64,000 nucleotides of DNA from G965218495 sp965218495 (lineage in GTDB: Bacteria; Bacteroidota; Rhodothermia; Rhodothermales; Bin80), in NCBI GenBank assembly GCA_965218495.1, contig OZ244626.1, forward strand, positions 4,030,001 through 4,094,000. Direction: 5' to 3'. Positions 1 through 9,377 of the stretch are shown here, piece by piece; position 1 is the stretch's first letter; the number at the start of each line of letters is the position of its first letter. The notes below the pieces were generated by a model. It was not told the DNA's origin. It was given only the letters and a program-made list of their open reading frames with translations, and did not search any database. The position numbers were made by a program, and so were the translations under genes.

Positions 1-98
1 CCTTCTCCTGAAATCGGTCATCAGGCAGAACTAGCAGACATGCGCTGCCCGGGTTATTTTGGCGCACGAAGGCACCTTTGAACTCTAAACTGCACCTC

Positions 99-992
99 AT
101 GCAAGAATCTATCGGCTTCATTGGACTGGGCATCATGGGTCGCGGCATGGCCTGCAACCTTGTCAAGGCAGGATTTGCCGTACGCGTCTGGAACCGCACC
201 GCGGCCCGCATGGCATCCGTAGTGGCATCGGGTGCGACGGCAGGAAGCAGTGCGGCAGACGTAGCGGCGAATAGCAACATCATTGTCCTCTGCGTTAGCG
301 ATACCGCCGACGTCGAAGAGGTCATCTTCGGTGAGCAAGGCGTAGCTTCGGGCGCAAAAAGCGGCGCACTCGTTGTCGATACAAGCACCATCAGCCCGGA
401 GGCCACGCGGAGCATGGCCTCGCGCCTTGGCGCGCGCGGCATCCTTATGCTTGATGCACCGATCAGCGGTGGAAGCGAAGGTGCCGCGAAGGGAACGCTC
501 AGCATCATGGTGGGCGGACAGGAGTCTCAGTTTTACCGCGCGCTACCGGTCCTAAAAGCCTTGGGCCGGACCGTCACGCATGTAGGCGGCCATGGTGCGG
601 GGCAGACCGTGAAGCTCGTAAATCAAATCCTGGTTGTTGGTACGATGCTGGCTGTAAGTGAAGCCCTACTCTTTGCCGAGGCCGGCGGCCTGGACCTCAA
701 CAAGACACTCGCGGCCATAGAGCATGGCGCAGCGGGCAGCTGGATGCTTTCCAACCGAGGCATTCAAGCCATTGCAAGAGACTGGCGCCCGGGCTTCACA
801 ATTGACCTGCAGCAAAAGGACTTGCGCCTTGTATTGCAAGCCGCGGACCAAGTCGGTGTGCCCCTGCCGGCAACAAGTTTGTGTTTTCAGCTATTCCGCA
901 CGCTCCAGGCGCGAAATCTGGGACATGAAGGCAACCATGCGCTACTGAAGGCACTTGAGCATCTGTCGGGCATAGAGGTGGGAAGCGAATAG
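99..992 (+). CDS. NAD(P)-binding beta-hydroxyacid dehydrogenase (3-hydroxyisobutyrate dehydrogenase family)
   Basis: A 297-residue cytoplasmic oxidoreductase of the 6-phosphogluconate/3-hydroxyisobutyrate dehydrogenase superfamily, which oxidises beta-hydroxyacids to semialdehydes or ketoacids with NAD(P)+. The Rossmann motif GFIGLGIMG lies at residues 6-14, the substrate-binding motif DAPISGGSEGA near residue 119, and the catalytic lysine is Lys172 in GQTVKLVNQ. Length is normal for the family. An in-frame TTG lies 21 bases upstream, but the ATG puts the dinucleotide-binding motif at the N-terminus as in relatives. The lactonase gene follows after 2 bases, so the two are probably co-transcribed. 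The family is certain; the substrate (tartronate semialdehyde, 3-hydroxyisobutyrate, sulfolactaldehyde or other) cannot be read from the sequence. Confidence 0.9.
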   Translation: MQESIGFIGLGIMGRGMACNLVKAGFAVRVWNRTAARMASVVASGATAGSSAADVAANSNIIVLCVSDTADVEEVIFGEQGVASGAKSGALVVDTSTISPEATRSMASRLGARGILMLDAPISGGSEGAAKGTLSIMVGGQESQFYRALPVLKALGRTVTHVGGHGAGQTVKLVNQILVVGTMLAVSEALLFAEAGGLDLNKTLAAIEHGAAGSWMLSNRGIQAIARDWRPGFTIDLQQKDLRLVLQAADQVGVPLPATSLCFQLFRTLQARNLGHEGNHALLKALEHLSGIEVGSE

Positions 993-994
993 CT

Positions 995-2053
995 ATGGCG
1001 AGGCTTTACGTAGGCACCTATACTCAGCCCGAGGATCACGTAGACGGCCATGGCGAAGGTATTTATTGCTTTCACCTCAACGAAGTCACATTTGCCCTTA
1101 CGCTGCAGAGCATAGAGCGCAGCGCACCCAATCCTTCGTTTCTGTCACTGCACACTTCCACCTCAAGGCTGTATGCTGTGGCCGAGATCACGGCGGACCA
1201 TGGCAAACTGTTTGCGTATGCGGTCAACAGCGCCACGGGTAAGCTGACACTGCTGAGCCATCAATCTACACTTGGGGCGGCGCCCTGCTACGTCAGCGTG
1301 GGCGACAAACACATTCTGGTAGCCAACTACCTGGGGGGCTCCGTGGTAGTACTGCCCAAAGACAAGCACGGTGGAGTGGGGCCCGCTTCGGATCACAGAG
1401 TCCATAGCGGATCCAGTATCAATGAGTCTCGGCAGGAGGGTCCGCATCCCCATGCGATCGTTCTGGATCCAGAACGCAGGTACGCGCTTGTACCGGATCT
1501 TGGAACAGATACCGTGGTGTCGTATCAGTACGACTCCACCCAAGGCCGGCTTTTGCGGGCATCGGTAGCCCTGCGCACACGTGCCGGCGCGGGTCCCAGG
1601 CACCTGGTTTTTGCCGATTCCGGCCGCTTTGCCTACCTGGTAAACGAGTTGGATTCGACAATCATCGCCTGCCGGTACGAGAATGGCATCCTAAACGAGA
1701 TCCAGACGGTTGCTGCGCTGCCTAGTAGCTTTGCCGGTACGCCGTCCGGTGCTGATATACACCTGCACCCCTCCGGCAGGTTTTTATATGCGTCGCTGCG
1801 GGACCTGGGTTGCATCATCAGGATGCGGGTTGACGCGAAAACCGGCCGTTTGGCAGGACGTGCCTACGCGCACGTTCTGGGTAGCACGCCACGAAACTTT
1901 GCCGTAGACCCCCACGGGCACTACGTTATCGTGGCAAACCAGGATTCTGACTCGCTCGTCGTGATGACTATTGACCCTGACAACGGGTTGCTCAGCCCGA
2001 AGGGCTCACCGGCCACCGTACCCAGCCCCGCGTGTGTCGTAATCGTCCCGTAG
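995..2053 (+). CDS. Beta-propeller lactonase family protein (6-phosphogluconolactonase-like)
   Basis: A 352-residue seven-bladed beta-propeller of the lactonase family, relatives of which hydrolyse 6-phosphogluconolactone or related sugar lactones. It opens with the typical first strand LYVGTYTQ. Blade motifs recur, such as NPSFLSLH, GAAPCYVSV, GPHPHAIVLDP-like PHPHAIVLDP, GPRHLVFADSGRFAYLVNE and TPRNFAVDPHG. There is no signal peptide, so it is probably cytoplasmic. It starts 2 bases after the upstream dehydrogenase stop. Sitting in front of a TIM-barrel isomerase and a Gfo/Idh dehydrogenase, it most likely opens a lactone produced by oxidation of a sugar (inference from context). Confidence 0.88.
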   Translation: MARLYVGTYTQPEDHVDGHGEGIYCFHLNEVTFALTLQSIERSAPNPSFLSLHTSTSRLYAVAEITADHGKLFAYAVNSATGKLTLLSHQSTLGAAPCYVSVGDKHILVANYLGGSVVVLPKDKHGGVGPASDHRVHSGSSINESRQEGPHPHAIVLDPERRYALVPDLGTDTVVSYQYDSTQGRLLRASVALRTRAGAGPRHLVFADSGRFAYLVNELDSTIIACRYENGILNEIQTVAALPSSFAGTPSGADIHLHPSGRFLYASLRDLGCIIRMRVDAKTGRLAGRAYAHVLGSTPRNFAVDPHGHYVIVANQDSDSLVVMTIDPDNGLLSPKGSPATVPSPACVVIVP

Positions 2054-2139
2054 CCCTGGCGTTGTAGTACGTGGTGATAATTCTGTACTTTGCGGCGCCT
2101 GTACTCACAATATGCACTTTATTTCCTATGGCACTCTAC

Positions 2140-3057
2140 ATGCACAAGCCATTTTCCAGGCGCGACTTTCTGAAGGCGACAGCAGGCACTCTTGGTGCTG
2201 CCGCCATAGCCACTGGATGTGGCTCCGACGGTGGATACGACGAAACGGCACCTGATGCCGTAGCCGACATGACTTTATCGAACGTGCCCGTCGGCGTTCA
2301 GATGTTTTGCTTTCGGCATCTTCTTGAAAATGACTTCGAAAGCGCCCTTGCACAAATAGCCACCTTGGGCTATGACGGCGTGGAATTTGCGGGCTACTAT
2401 GACTATCGCGCGGCTGATCTGCGCAAACTGCTGGACGGCCATGGCCTGATAGCTTGCGGTGCGCATGTCGGAATCGACATGCTACTGGGTGATGAGCTGC
2501 AGCGCTCGATCGACTTTCATGGGGAGCTCGGGAACACCCACCTTATCGTGCCCGCAATCGGAAACGATCGCCGCTCACCTATGGATGCCGTTATGCGGAC
2601 GGCCGAAGAACTTACCGCCATCCAGGAAGCGCTCAGGGCGCACGGAATGAGTACCGGCTACCACTGCCACGCGTACAGTTTTGATGCGCCCGTGGAAGGC
2701 CAGGCCATTTGGGATATCCTGGCCAGCAACACGCCGGACGACTTTATCATGCAGCTTGACACCGGCAATGCTGCCAATGGCGGTGCGGATATCCCTGATG
2801 TGATCAGATCAACGACTGGCCGCATTCGCTCGATGCACGTAAAGCCGTTTACGCACGGCGCAGAACATCCATTTGCACCATTTATCGGCGACGACAAGCT
2901 GCCGTGGGCTGAGATATTTGAACTCAGCGAGTCAGAAGGCGGCATTGAGTGGTACGTCGTCGAATACGAGGATGAGTCTCACCCGCCACTGGAAGCACTG
3001 AAGACAAACCGGGATCGCGTTCGAGATTTGGGCCGGGTTGGTATGAGCGCTGGCTAA
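2140..3057 (+). CDS. Tat-exported sugar phosphate isomerase/epimerase-like TIM-barrel lipoprotein
   Basis: About 305 residues of the xylose-isomerase-like TIM-barrel superfamily (AP endonuclease 2 fold), which act on keto-sugars as isomerases, epimerases or lyases. The N-terminus carries a twin-arginine signal, SRRDFLKAT, followed by a small-residue stretch and a lipobox-like ATGC, so the protein is probably a periplasmic or outer-surface lipoprotein. The barrel begins at VPVGVQMFCFRHLL. Conserved acidic and His residues appear in GYDGVEFAGYYDY, TGYHCHAYSF, QLDTGNA, SMHVKPF and EYVVVEYEDE-like WYVVEYEDES. In-frame GTG (2071) and ATG (2128) starts lie upstream; the ATG chosen gives a normal Tat n-region. 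Members of this family work with Gfo/Idh dehydrogenases on 3-keto-sugars, which fits the next gene. Confidence 0.85.
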   Translation: MHKPFSRRDFLKATAGTLGAAAIATGCGSDGGYDETAPDAVADMTLSNVPVGVQMFCFRHLLENDFESALAQIATLGYDGVEFAGYYDYRAADLRKLLDGHGLIACGAHVGIDMLLGDELQRSIDFHGELGNTHLIVPAIGNDRRSPMDAVMRTAEELTAIQEALRAHGMSTGYHCHAYSFDAPVEGQAIWDILASNTPDDFIMQLDTGNAANGGADIPDVIRSTTGRIRSMHVKPFTHGAEHPFAPFIGDDKLPWAEIFELSESEGGIEWYVVEYEDESHPPLEALKTNRDRVRDLGRVGMSAG

Positions 3058-3077
3058 GCCGCTTGCGGGGACCGTTG

Positions 3078-4220
3078 ATGAGAAACTTCAGCAGCATTGG
3101 GGTCGCAGTCGCCGGTGCCGGCTTCATTGGACCGGTCCATGTTGAAGCATTAAAGCGGCTCGGCGTACACGTGACGGGTGTTCTAGGCAAGGGGCCCGCC
3201 AAGTCCGATCAGGCCGCCCGGCGTCTCGGACTGCCACGGGGCTATGCTTCCTACGATGAGGTGCTCGCTGACAGTGCGGTGGAAGCGGTGCATTTGGCGC
3301 TCCCGAACGTACTTCATTACGAGTACTCGCGAAGGGCACTCTTGGCAAATAAGCACGTGATGTGCGAAAAGCCGCTGGCGCTGGACGCGTCCGAGGCGCA
3401 TACACTCGTCGCACAGGCCAAGGAGGCAGGATTGCATGCGGGGGTGTGCTACAACATCCGGTTCTACCCACTGAACCTGGATGTACGGGAACGCCTGAAG
3501 AAGATGGGTCGAATATTCTCGGTCGTGGGCCGGTACGTGCAGGACTGGCTGCTGTACGACACCGACTACAATTGGCGCGTGCTCGCCAGCGAGGGCGGCA
3601 CTCTGCGCGCCGTGGCAGACATCGGCACACACTGGATGGACCTCATCGTGTCGGTTACAGGCCTGGCGGTTGAAGCCGTGTTTGCGGACCTGCGAACCGT
3701 CCATAAGGTGCGCAACCGCCCCGTGGGCGAGGTGAAAACGTTTACTGGCTCCGGCGATGTAGCGCGCGAACCGGTAAACGTTGAAACGGACGATACCGGG
3801 TGCATCCTTTTTCGATTCAAAGGCGGAGCTCAGGGGATGCTGTGGGTTTCACAGGTGACGGCGGGGAGGAAAAATATGCTTCAGTATGAGATTTCTGCTT
3901 CAAAAGGCGCGCTGGCCTGGAACAGTGAACGCCCCAATGAGCTTTGGTTGGGCCACCGAGACAAGCCCAGCGAGGTATTCCTGCGCGACCCGGCCCTGCT
4001 GAGCGACTTGGCTCGCGGATATACCAACTACCCGGGAGGGCATAACGAGGGGTTCCCGGATGCATTTAAGGGGTGCTTTCGGGCGTTCTATTCGGCCATT
4101 GCCTCAAACGCGCCTTTGGATGATGTGCTGTACCCCACCTTTGCGCAAGGCGCACACGAAATCGTGCTATGCGACGCCATTCTGCAGAGCCATCGGGAAG
4201 AGCGATGGATTTCTCTGTAG
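3078..4220 (+). CDS. Gfo/Idh/MocA family oxidoreductase
   Basis: A 380-residue NAD(P)-dependent sugar dehydrogenase of the Gfo/Idh/MocA family. The Rossmann motif GAGFIGPVH lies near residue 12 and the catalytic EKP motif near residues 96-98 (CEKPLALD). The C-terminal alpha/beta substrate domain includes RFYPLNLDVRERLKKMGRIF and DIGTHWMDLI with the usual Asp and His. There is no signal peptide. A TTG start 15 bases upstream is possible; the ATG sits just before the Rossmann strand. It lies 20 bases after the TIM-barrel gene and closes a four-gene run of dehydrogenase, lactonase, isomerase and oxidoreductase. Oxidation of a hydroxyl, often C3, of a pyranoside is the likely reaction; the substrate is unknown. 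Confidence 0.9.
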   Translation: MRNFSSIGVAVAGAGFIGPVHVEALKRLGVHVTGVLGKGPAKSDQAARRLGLPRGYASYDEVLADSAVEAVHLALPNVLHYEYSRRALLANKHVMCEKPLALDASEAHTLVAQAKEAGLHAGVCYNIRFYPLNLDVRERLKKMGRIFSVVGRYVQDWLLYDTDYNWRVLASEGGTLRAVADIGTHWMDLIVSVTGLAVEAVFADLRTVHKVRNRPVGEVKTFTGSGDVAREPVNVETDDTGCILFRFKGGAQGMLWVSQVTAGRKNMLQYEISASKGALAWNSERPNELWLGHRDKPSEVFLRDPALLSDLARGYTNYPGGHNEGFPDAFKGCFRAFYSAIASNAPLDDVLYPTFAQGAHEIVLCDAILQSHREERWISL

Positions 4221-4802
4221 GTTTGGAAACCAAGCAAGTAGCAATTGCAGAAGACTCAGGGTTCTCCGGTTACTCCACTGGCTGCCCGAGGTTCTGCGCT
4301 GCGGCCAAGAATAGCTACTGCGCAAAATGCGCCAGGATGCGCGTTTAGCCCTCTTCGAGGGAATCCGGATCGCAGGTTCCGAACACGGCGCCATACAGGC
4401 ATTGTGGCGCGGGCTACCGATTTACGCGCACAACACAGAAAAACCCCACCATTCCCGCCGTAGGCTTGTGCTACGGGGCCGCACAGGCATTCGGTAGCTT
4501 TGGCGGTTGCTTCGTGTCCATCCTGCCCTGTCTGCTGCCCGGGCTAACCGCGGGCAAGTGGAACAGACTGGCAGAAAGGATCGCGTGCGCCCTGCCGGCA
4601 GAGGTCCGGCATAAACTCGCGGAATGGGCTGCGCTGAAGGAAATCGGTCCGCCGGCGCTTTTCGCCGTGCACGAGGCATTCTGGACGCAGCAAAACCTGG
4701 AGAAGGCTCAATGAGCTACTCGCCTTCAGGGCATGCGTAGCCGATTGCCTCTGCGGGGGCATGGCCGGGTACCCGAATTCGCATAGCCCCGATACGGATC
4801 CT
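4221..4802. other. Convergent intergenic region, no confident gene
   Basis: This stretch separates two convergent genes. A TTG-initiated frame from 4466 to 4714 (+) could encode 82 residues, but it shows no recognisable motif and no ribosome binding site and may be chance in GC-rich DNA. I see no clear terminator hairpin with a U-tract. Confidence 0.4.
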
Positions 4803-7800
4803 TTACCGGACATGCACGAAGCGTCCCGCGTGTACGGCGCGGCCGCCCGGCGATGACGCATGCACCCGGTACATGTACAACCCTGAGGGCATCGCAGCCA
4901 CGCTCAGGTTCACGCTGCGTTGCCATCCGGCTGTCAAATCAACCGGAGGCGCCATTAGTACACGGCGGCCCACCACGTCCATCACCTCAACCGTCACACG
5001 GGCGGGCCACGGGAGATCCATCATAAGGCGTGTGGAATGCCGGAACGGGTTGGGGTAGTTGCCGTGCAAGGCAAACGCTTCCGGCAAAGATTCATGCTCG
5101 GCACTGGTCGGAGAAAACACCTCTATGCTAAAGGACAGGCTGTCCGTGGATCCGTTCGCATCGGCGGCCTGGTACGTGTAGGGCGTGGCCGGCATGACCA
5201 CCGTGGGTATCCCACTGAGTGCGCGGAACTTGCTGTCAAAGGTTAATCCTGCTGGCAATGCTGGCTCCAGCGTATAGTCAACCGGTGGCGCGCCTCCGGT
5301 GGCCTCTGGCAAGACGAGTTGCGCAATGGGTTGTGCGCGCGGGAATGATTGATCCGCGACTACAGACGCAAACGAAACAGCAGCCACCACCTCGATCTCA
5401 AACGTGAGATTCACAGTGGATCCAATATCGTCGGTAGCTGAGTACGTAAATACGGAGTCCGATGCCACAGCTGTCGGCGTACCTCCAATCGTCCTTGTGG
5501 TGTCACTAAAGACCAGTCCTGCCGGCAGTGCTGGCTCCAGCGTATAGGTATAGGGACCTGTGCCGCTGGATGCTTCGGGAAGAACGAGTGAACCGATAGC
5601 CGTTCCCACCGTAAAGGTCTGATCCGCCACGCTGTCTGCAAAATGGATTCCAAGGCAGGTGGGGCCGTTTGTGTACGGGATGCTGCTGAGCCACGCCTGA
5701 AACGCATCATCTTCCGGTGCGCAGAGGTCCTGGCCGCCAAAGAGCAATTGCCGCAGGTTCGTCAGCTGCATGAGGCTCCTCGGCAGCATGCCCGTGAAGA
5801 GATTGCCGTAAAGATCCAGATGTGTCAATTGCGAGAGATTGCCCAGTTCGCCGGGAATATCGCCGGAAAGAGTATTGTTGCGTAGCTCGAGCCTGGACAA
5901 TTGCGAAAGGCCGCCTAATTCGCTGGGAATCTCCCCGGCAAGTGAATTGCTCCCCAGATCCAGGTAGTACAACTCTGAGAGGTTACCCAACTCGCTGGGA
6001 ATCTCCCCGGACAGTGCATTGTCCGCCAGATATAGCAATTGCAATTGCGAGAGGTTGCCCAGTTCGCTCGGGACCCTCCCGGTAAGTGAGTTACTCCCCA
6101 GATTCATCCTTTGCAGCTCGGAGAGGTTGCCCAACTCGCCGGGGATCTCCCCTGTAAGTGAGTTTCTAGCCAGCTCCAGACTTTGCAACGTAGAGAGGTG
6201 ACCCAGCTCACTGGGGATCTCCCCAGAAAGTTTATTGTTCGGAAGATTCAGAGATTGCAATTGTGAGAGGTTGCCCAACTCGCCGGGAATCTCCCCGGAA
6301 AGAGAATTGTCGCCCAGCCTCAGCGTTTGCAATTGTGAGAGGTTGCCCAACTCGCTGGGAATCTCTCCGAAAAGTGAATTGTCGCCCAGTTCCAGCCGTT
6401 GCAGCTCGGAGAGGTTTCCCAGTTCGGCGGGGATCTCCCCGGAAAGCGAATTGCGCCACAGATTCAGGTATTGCAGCTGCGAGAGGTTGCCCAAATCACT
6501 GGGGATCTCCCCGGAGAGTGCATTGGCGCTCAGCTCCAGCCGTTGCAGCTCGGAGAGGTTTCCCAGTTCGGCGGGGATCTCCCCGGAAAGCGAATTGCGC
6601 CACAGATTCAGCTCTTGCAGCTCGGAGAGGTTGCCCGTTTCGGCGGGGATCTCCCCGGAGAGTGAATTATTGTCCAGCCTCAGCCTTAGCAGTTGCGAGA
6701 GGCCGCCCAATTCGCTGGGGACCTCCCCGGAAAGCGAATTGCTTCCCAAGTACAGGTATTTCAACTCGGAGAGGTCCCCCAGTTCGCTGGGGATCTCCCC
6801 GGAAAGTGAATTGGCTGGGAGAGTCAGCGACTGCAATTCTGAGAGGTTACCCAATTCGCTGGGGATTTCCCCAGTAAGCGAATTGCGGTCCAGGTTCATC
6901 CCTTGCAACTCGGAGAGGTTGCCCAATTCGCTGGGGATCTCCCCGGAAAGTGAATTGGTGTGAAGAGACAGCCACTGCAATTGCGAGAGGTTGCCCAGTT
7001 CGTTGGGAATCTCCCCGGTAAGTGAATTGACGTGCAGAAGCAGCCGTTTCAATTGCGAGAGAGTGCCCAACTCGCTGGGGATCTCCCCGGAAAGCGAGTT
7101 GCTACATAGCTGCAGATTTTGCAACCCTGACAGATTGCCCAATTCAGCTGGTAGCGTCCCCGTCAAATTGTTAAAACATAGATAAAGCCGCCTAAGAATA
7201 CCGTGGCTGACGTGGACTCCATGCCACTGTGCCAACTCGCTCGGAGTGGGCACCATGGTGATATCCCAGCCGCGGTTGCTGCGCCAGTTGTCGCCGTCAG
7301 TGGACGTGTAGAGCGCGCTGAGTGCGGCATGCACTAACTCGATCCTCACGTTTATTCCAAATGAAATTTGGTCCGGCTCATCGACGAACGCCCCGTCGCG
7401 GATTCGCGTGTAGAATCGTATCACGCGAGAGGGGGGCGCATTGGTGGCCACAAGGAACCGGAGTGTCACCTCCGTGGAATCGCCACGGGCCAGGTGGCCT
7501 ACCGTTTGCTCAGCATTCGATAGATCGATGTACGGATACGGTTCGGCGGACTGTAGACCAATGCTCAGTTGTCGGGCATCCGCCAGGTGGTTGACGACCG
7601 TAGCCTTGATCGTTACTTCTTCCCCTGACGTAATCATGCGGTCGCCGTCGGTGTCATTCCACGTCCAGCGCTTCAGGCGTACAGCCGGGAAAGCAGGCGC
7701 TTGCAGGGCCGCCTCGGCATTGACGTACCCACGTCCCAGCTGTCCTGCTTGATTCGGATTCTCTGCGTCCATATTCTCGCTCGCAAGCCGGATTTGTTCC

Positions 7801-9077
7801 CGCAATGCATCCGGCGAAATATTTGGATACCGGGTCTTCACCAAGGCCGCCACGCCACTGACCAGAGGAGCTGAAAATGATGTGCCTTCTTCTGAATGGC
7901 TGTATTTGCCGTCGGGTGCAGTAGTAATGATGCCGACACCGGGGGCAAAGACGTTCACCATCTTTCCGTAGCTCGAAAAACTCGCCCGTTCCCGCGAATC
8001 CTTGGCCGTCGCACCGACGGATAGTACGCGAGGGTAGCTGGCTGGGTACGATGGGATTAGATCACTACTGTGATTGCTGTTACCTGCTGCCGCTACCACC
8101 AGCGCACCCATGTCGGTAACCAGATCCAGCGTTTGAGCAATGAAGGTGGTAGTATAGAAGCCTCCCGGGCCGCCTCCCCAACTTGCATTGATGATGTCGG
8201 CGCCGTTGGCGGCAGCATACAGGATTCCATCGTAGCCTATGCCACAAATATGCATGAGCTGGGCATTCCAGGCCGCGCCGGCCACCCCTGTGCCGTTGTT
8301 GGTCACGGCACTGGCTGTGCCCGCCACGGGTGTGCCATGCCAGCTTTGCTCGGGCTCGAACGGATCGTTATTGGTGTCATCTCCGTCGCACAAGTTCACC
8401 CCGTGCACATCATCAATAAAGCCGTTGTTGTCGTCGTCTATGCCGTTGCCTGGGATCTCATTCGCATTGGTCCACACGTTGGCCAGTAGATCCTCGTGTC
8501 GCCAATCGCTGCCGTTATCCACTATGGCGATTACCACCGGCGGACTCATGTCTTCTCCCTTGACGAGGTCCCAGGCTTCCGGGAGGCGCAGGTGACGCAA
8601 GTAGGTCTGATCGCTGAACAAGGAATCATCGGGCTCTGCCCTGACGTCCGGTTCCAAAAGGCGGTTGATGATCACAGGCTCGGCATAGACCACTCCAGGC
8701 GCCGAGGCCAGCGCCTTCGCCACTCGCTCGGGGTCATCGCCCGCGCTGTACCGGGCATAGTAGGTGCGACGAAGCGCCGCAAGATTCCACTCGGTCTTGG
8801 GCGTAGGCTGCACGTGATCCAGAAACGAAAACACGCGCTCTATCGTGTGCACACCGTACCTGGCGGCTACGCGGTCAAAGGCCTCTAGCCCCGTCTTGGC
8901 GGCTCCCTCCACGATGGCCACACCCGGCTCAAACTGCACGACTACGACCTGGGACTCATACACCGGTGGCTCTTGGGCCCGGGCCGGTGGCGCAGCCCAA
9001 AGGCCGGCAAGAGCCCAAAGCAGAAAAGCAGGCGGGCCTGCAGTCCCCTTGGAGAAGGCAGTGTATTCATTGGGCAT
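4803..9077 (-). CDS. Secreted subtilisin-like (S8) protease with plant-type LRR array, two Ig-like domains and a type IX sorting domain
   Basis: A 1424-residue exported protein. A signal peptide ends at PPARAQ near residue 35. The S8 peptidase domain follows, with the full triad: Asp187 in IVDNGSDW, His247 in WHGTPVAG and Ser400 in GTSFSAPLVSG. An Ig-like stretch comes next, then about 20 leucine-rich repeats of 24 residues with the plant-type SGEIPSELGNLSQLQ consensus (about residues 625-1112). Two putative-Ig (He_PIG-like) modules with the repeated LEPALPAGL motif follow, then a C-terminal domain with GNYPNPF and VGRRV, the hallmark of type IX secretion. The ATG start gives a compact signal peptide; an upstream TTG at 9128 is less likely. 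It probably acts at the cell surface or is released; the LRRs may bind protein or glycan partners (inference). Confidence 0.93.
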   Translation of the reverse strand: MPNEYTAFSKGTAGPPAFLLWALAGLWAAPPARAQEPPVYESQVVVVQFEPGVAIVEGAAKTGLEAFDRVAARYGVHTIERVFSFLDHVQPTPKTEWNLAALRRTYYARYSAGDDPERVAKALASAPGVVYAEPVIINRLLEPDVRAEPDDSLFSDQTYLRHLRLPEAWDLVKGEDMSPPVVIAIVDNGSDWRHEDLLANVWTNANEIPGNGIDDDNNGFIDDVHGVNLCDGDDTNNDPFEPEQSWHGTPVAGTASAVTNNGTGVAGAAWNAQLMHICGIGYDGILYAAANGADIINASWGGGPGGFYTTTFIAQTLDLVTDMGALVVAAAGNSNHSSDLIPSYPASYPRVLSVGATAKDSRERASFSSYGKMVNVFAPGVGIITTAPDGKYSHSEEGTSFSAPLVSGVAALVKTRYPNISPDALREQIRLASENMDAENPNQAGQLGRGYVNAEAALQAPAFPAVRLKRWTWNDTDGDRMITSGEEVTIKATVVNHLADARQLSIGLQSAEPYPYIDLSNAEQTVGHLARGDSTEVTLRFLVATNAPPSRVIRFYTRIRDGAFVDEPDQISFGINVRIELVHAALSALYTSTDGDNWRSNRGWDITMVPTPSELAQWHGVHVSHGILRRLYLCFNNLTGTLPAELGNLSGLQNLQLCSNSLSGEIPSELGTLSQLKRLLLHVNSLTGEIPNELGNLSQLQWLSLHTNSLSGEIPSELGNLSELQGMNLDRNSLTGEIPSELGNLSELQSLTLPANSLSGEIPSELGDLSELKYLYLGSNSLSGEVPSELGGLSQLLRLRLDNNSLSGEIPAETGNLSELQELNLWRNSLSGEIPAELGNLSELQRLELSANALSGEIPSDLGNLSQLQYLNLWRNSLSGEIPAELGNLSELQRLELGDNSLFGEIPSELGNLSQLQTLRLGDNSLSGEIPGELGNLSQLQSLNLPNNKLSGEIPSELGHLSTLQSLELARNSLTGEIPGELGNLSELQRMNLGSNSLTGRVPSELGNLSQLQLLYLADNALSGEIPSELGNLSELYYLDLGSNSLAGEIPSELGGLSQLSRLELRNNTLSGDIPGELGNLSQLTHLDLYGNLFTGMLPRSLMQLTNLRQLLFGGQDLCAPEDDAFQAWLSSIPYTNGPTCLGIHFADSVADQTFTVGTAIGSLVLPEASSGTGPYTYTLEPALPAGLVFSDTTRTIGGTPTAVASDSVFTYSATDDIGSTVNLTFEIEVVAAVSFASVVADQSFPRAQPIAQLVLPEATGGAPPVDYTLEPALPAGLTFDSKFRALSGIPTVVMPATPYTYQAADANGSTDSLSFSIEVFSPTSAEHESLPEAFALHGNYPNPFRHSTRLMMDLPWPARVTVEVMDVVGRRVLMAPPVDLTAGWQRSVNLSVAAMPSGLYMYRVHASSPGGRAVHAGRFVHVR
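5740..7200 (-). repeat. Tandem 72-bp repeats encoding 24-residue leucine-rich repeats
   Basis: About 20 head-to-tail units of 72 bp inside the protease gene. Each unit encodes a variant of LSxLxxLxLxxNSLSGEIP. The first unit (LRRLYLCFNNLTG) and the last (LTNLRQLLFGG) diverge, as expected for capping repeats. Codons for the invariant GEIP and SELGN parts are strongly conserved at DNA level while the LxLxxN surface positions vary, suggesting expansion by unequal crossing-over with selection on the exposed face. Confidence 0.92.
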
Positions 9078-9377
9078 CCGTATCAAAACGCGCGTGCCGG
9101 GAAAAAGAGGCAGGACAGGCCAGAGCAAAACAAAATGCGTCGCGTAATGTTCACGGTGTGTCCGAAGCGCCGGACCCGTCGAAGGACGTTCGAGTGCGCC
9201 AGATAGCCCTTAGCCCCGCAAGATCATTCGAAAGGAGTCTGGTTTTCTGGACTCGTTTTTGCGTATGACAACTGGACTGCTGCGGTTAGCTCTCATGCGG
9301 CCGGCGGTAGCACGCAGGCGAATTCCCAGTCCGCCGGCCCGCCAAGTTACGCAAGTCAGCACTCGACGGAAGTGATC

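Noticed and set aside
6232..6963. Plus-strand frames of up to 242 codons across the LRR region
   Set aside because: They are antisense shadows of the 72-bp repeats; the minus-strand reading has clear LRR structure and continues into protease and sorting domains.
5740..7200. CRISPR-like periodic repeats
   Set aside because: The 72-bp periodicity is explained by coding leucine-rich repeats with no spacer/repeat alternation.
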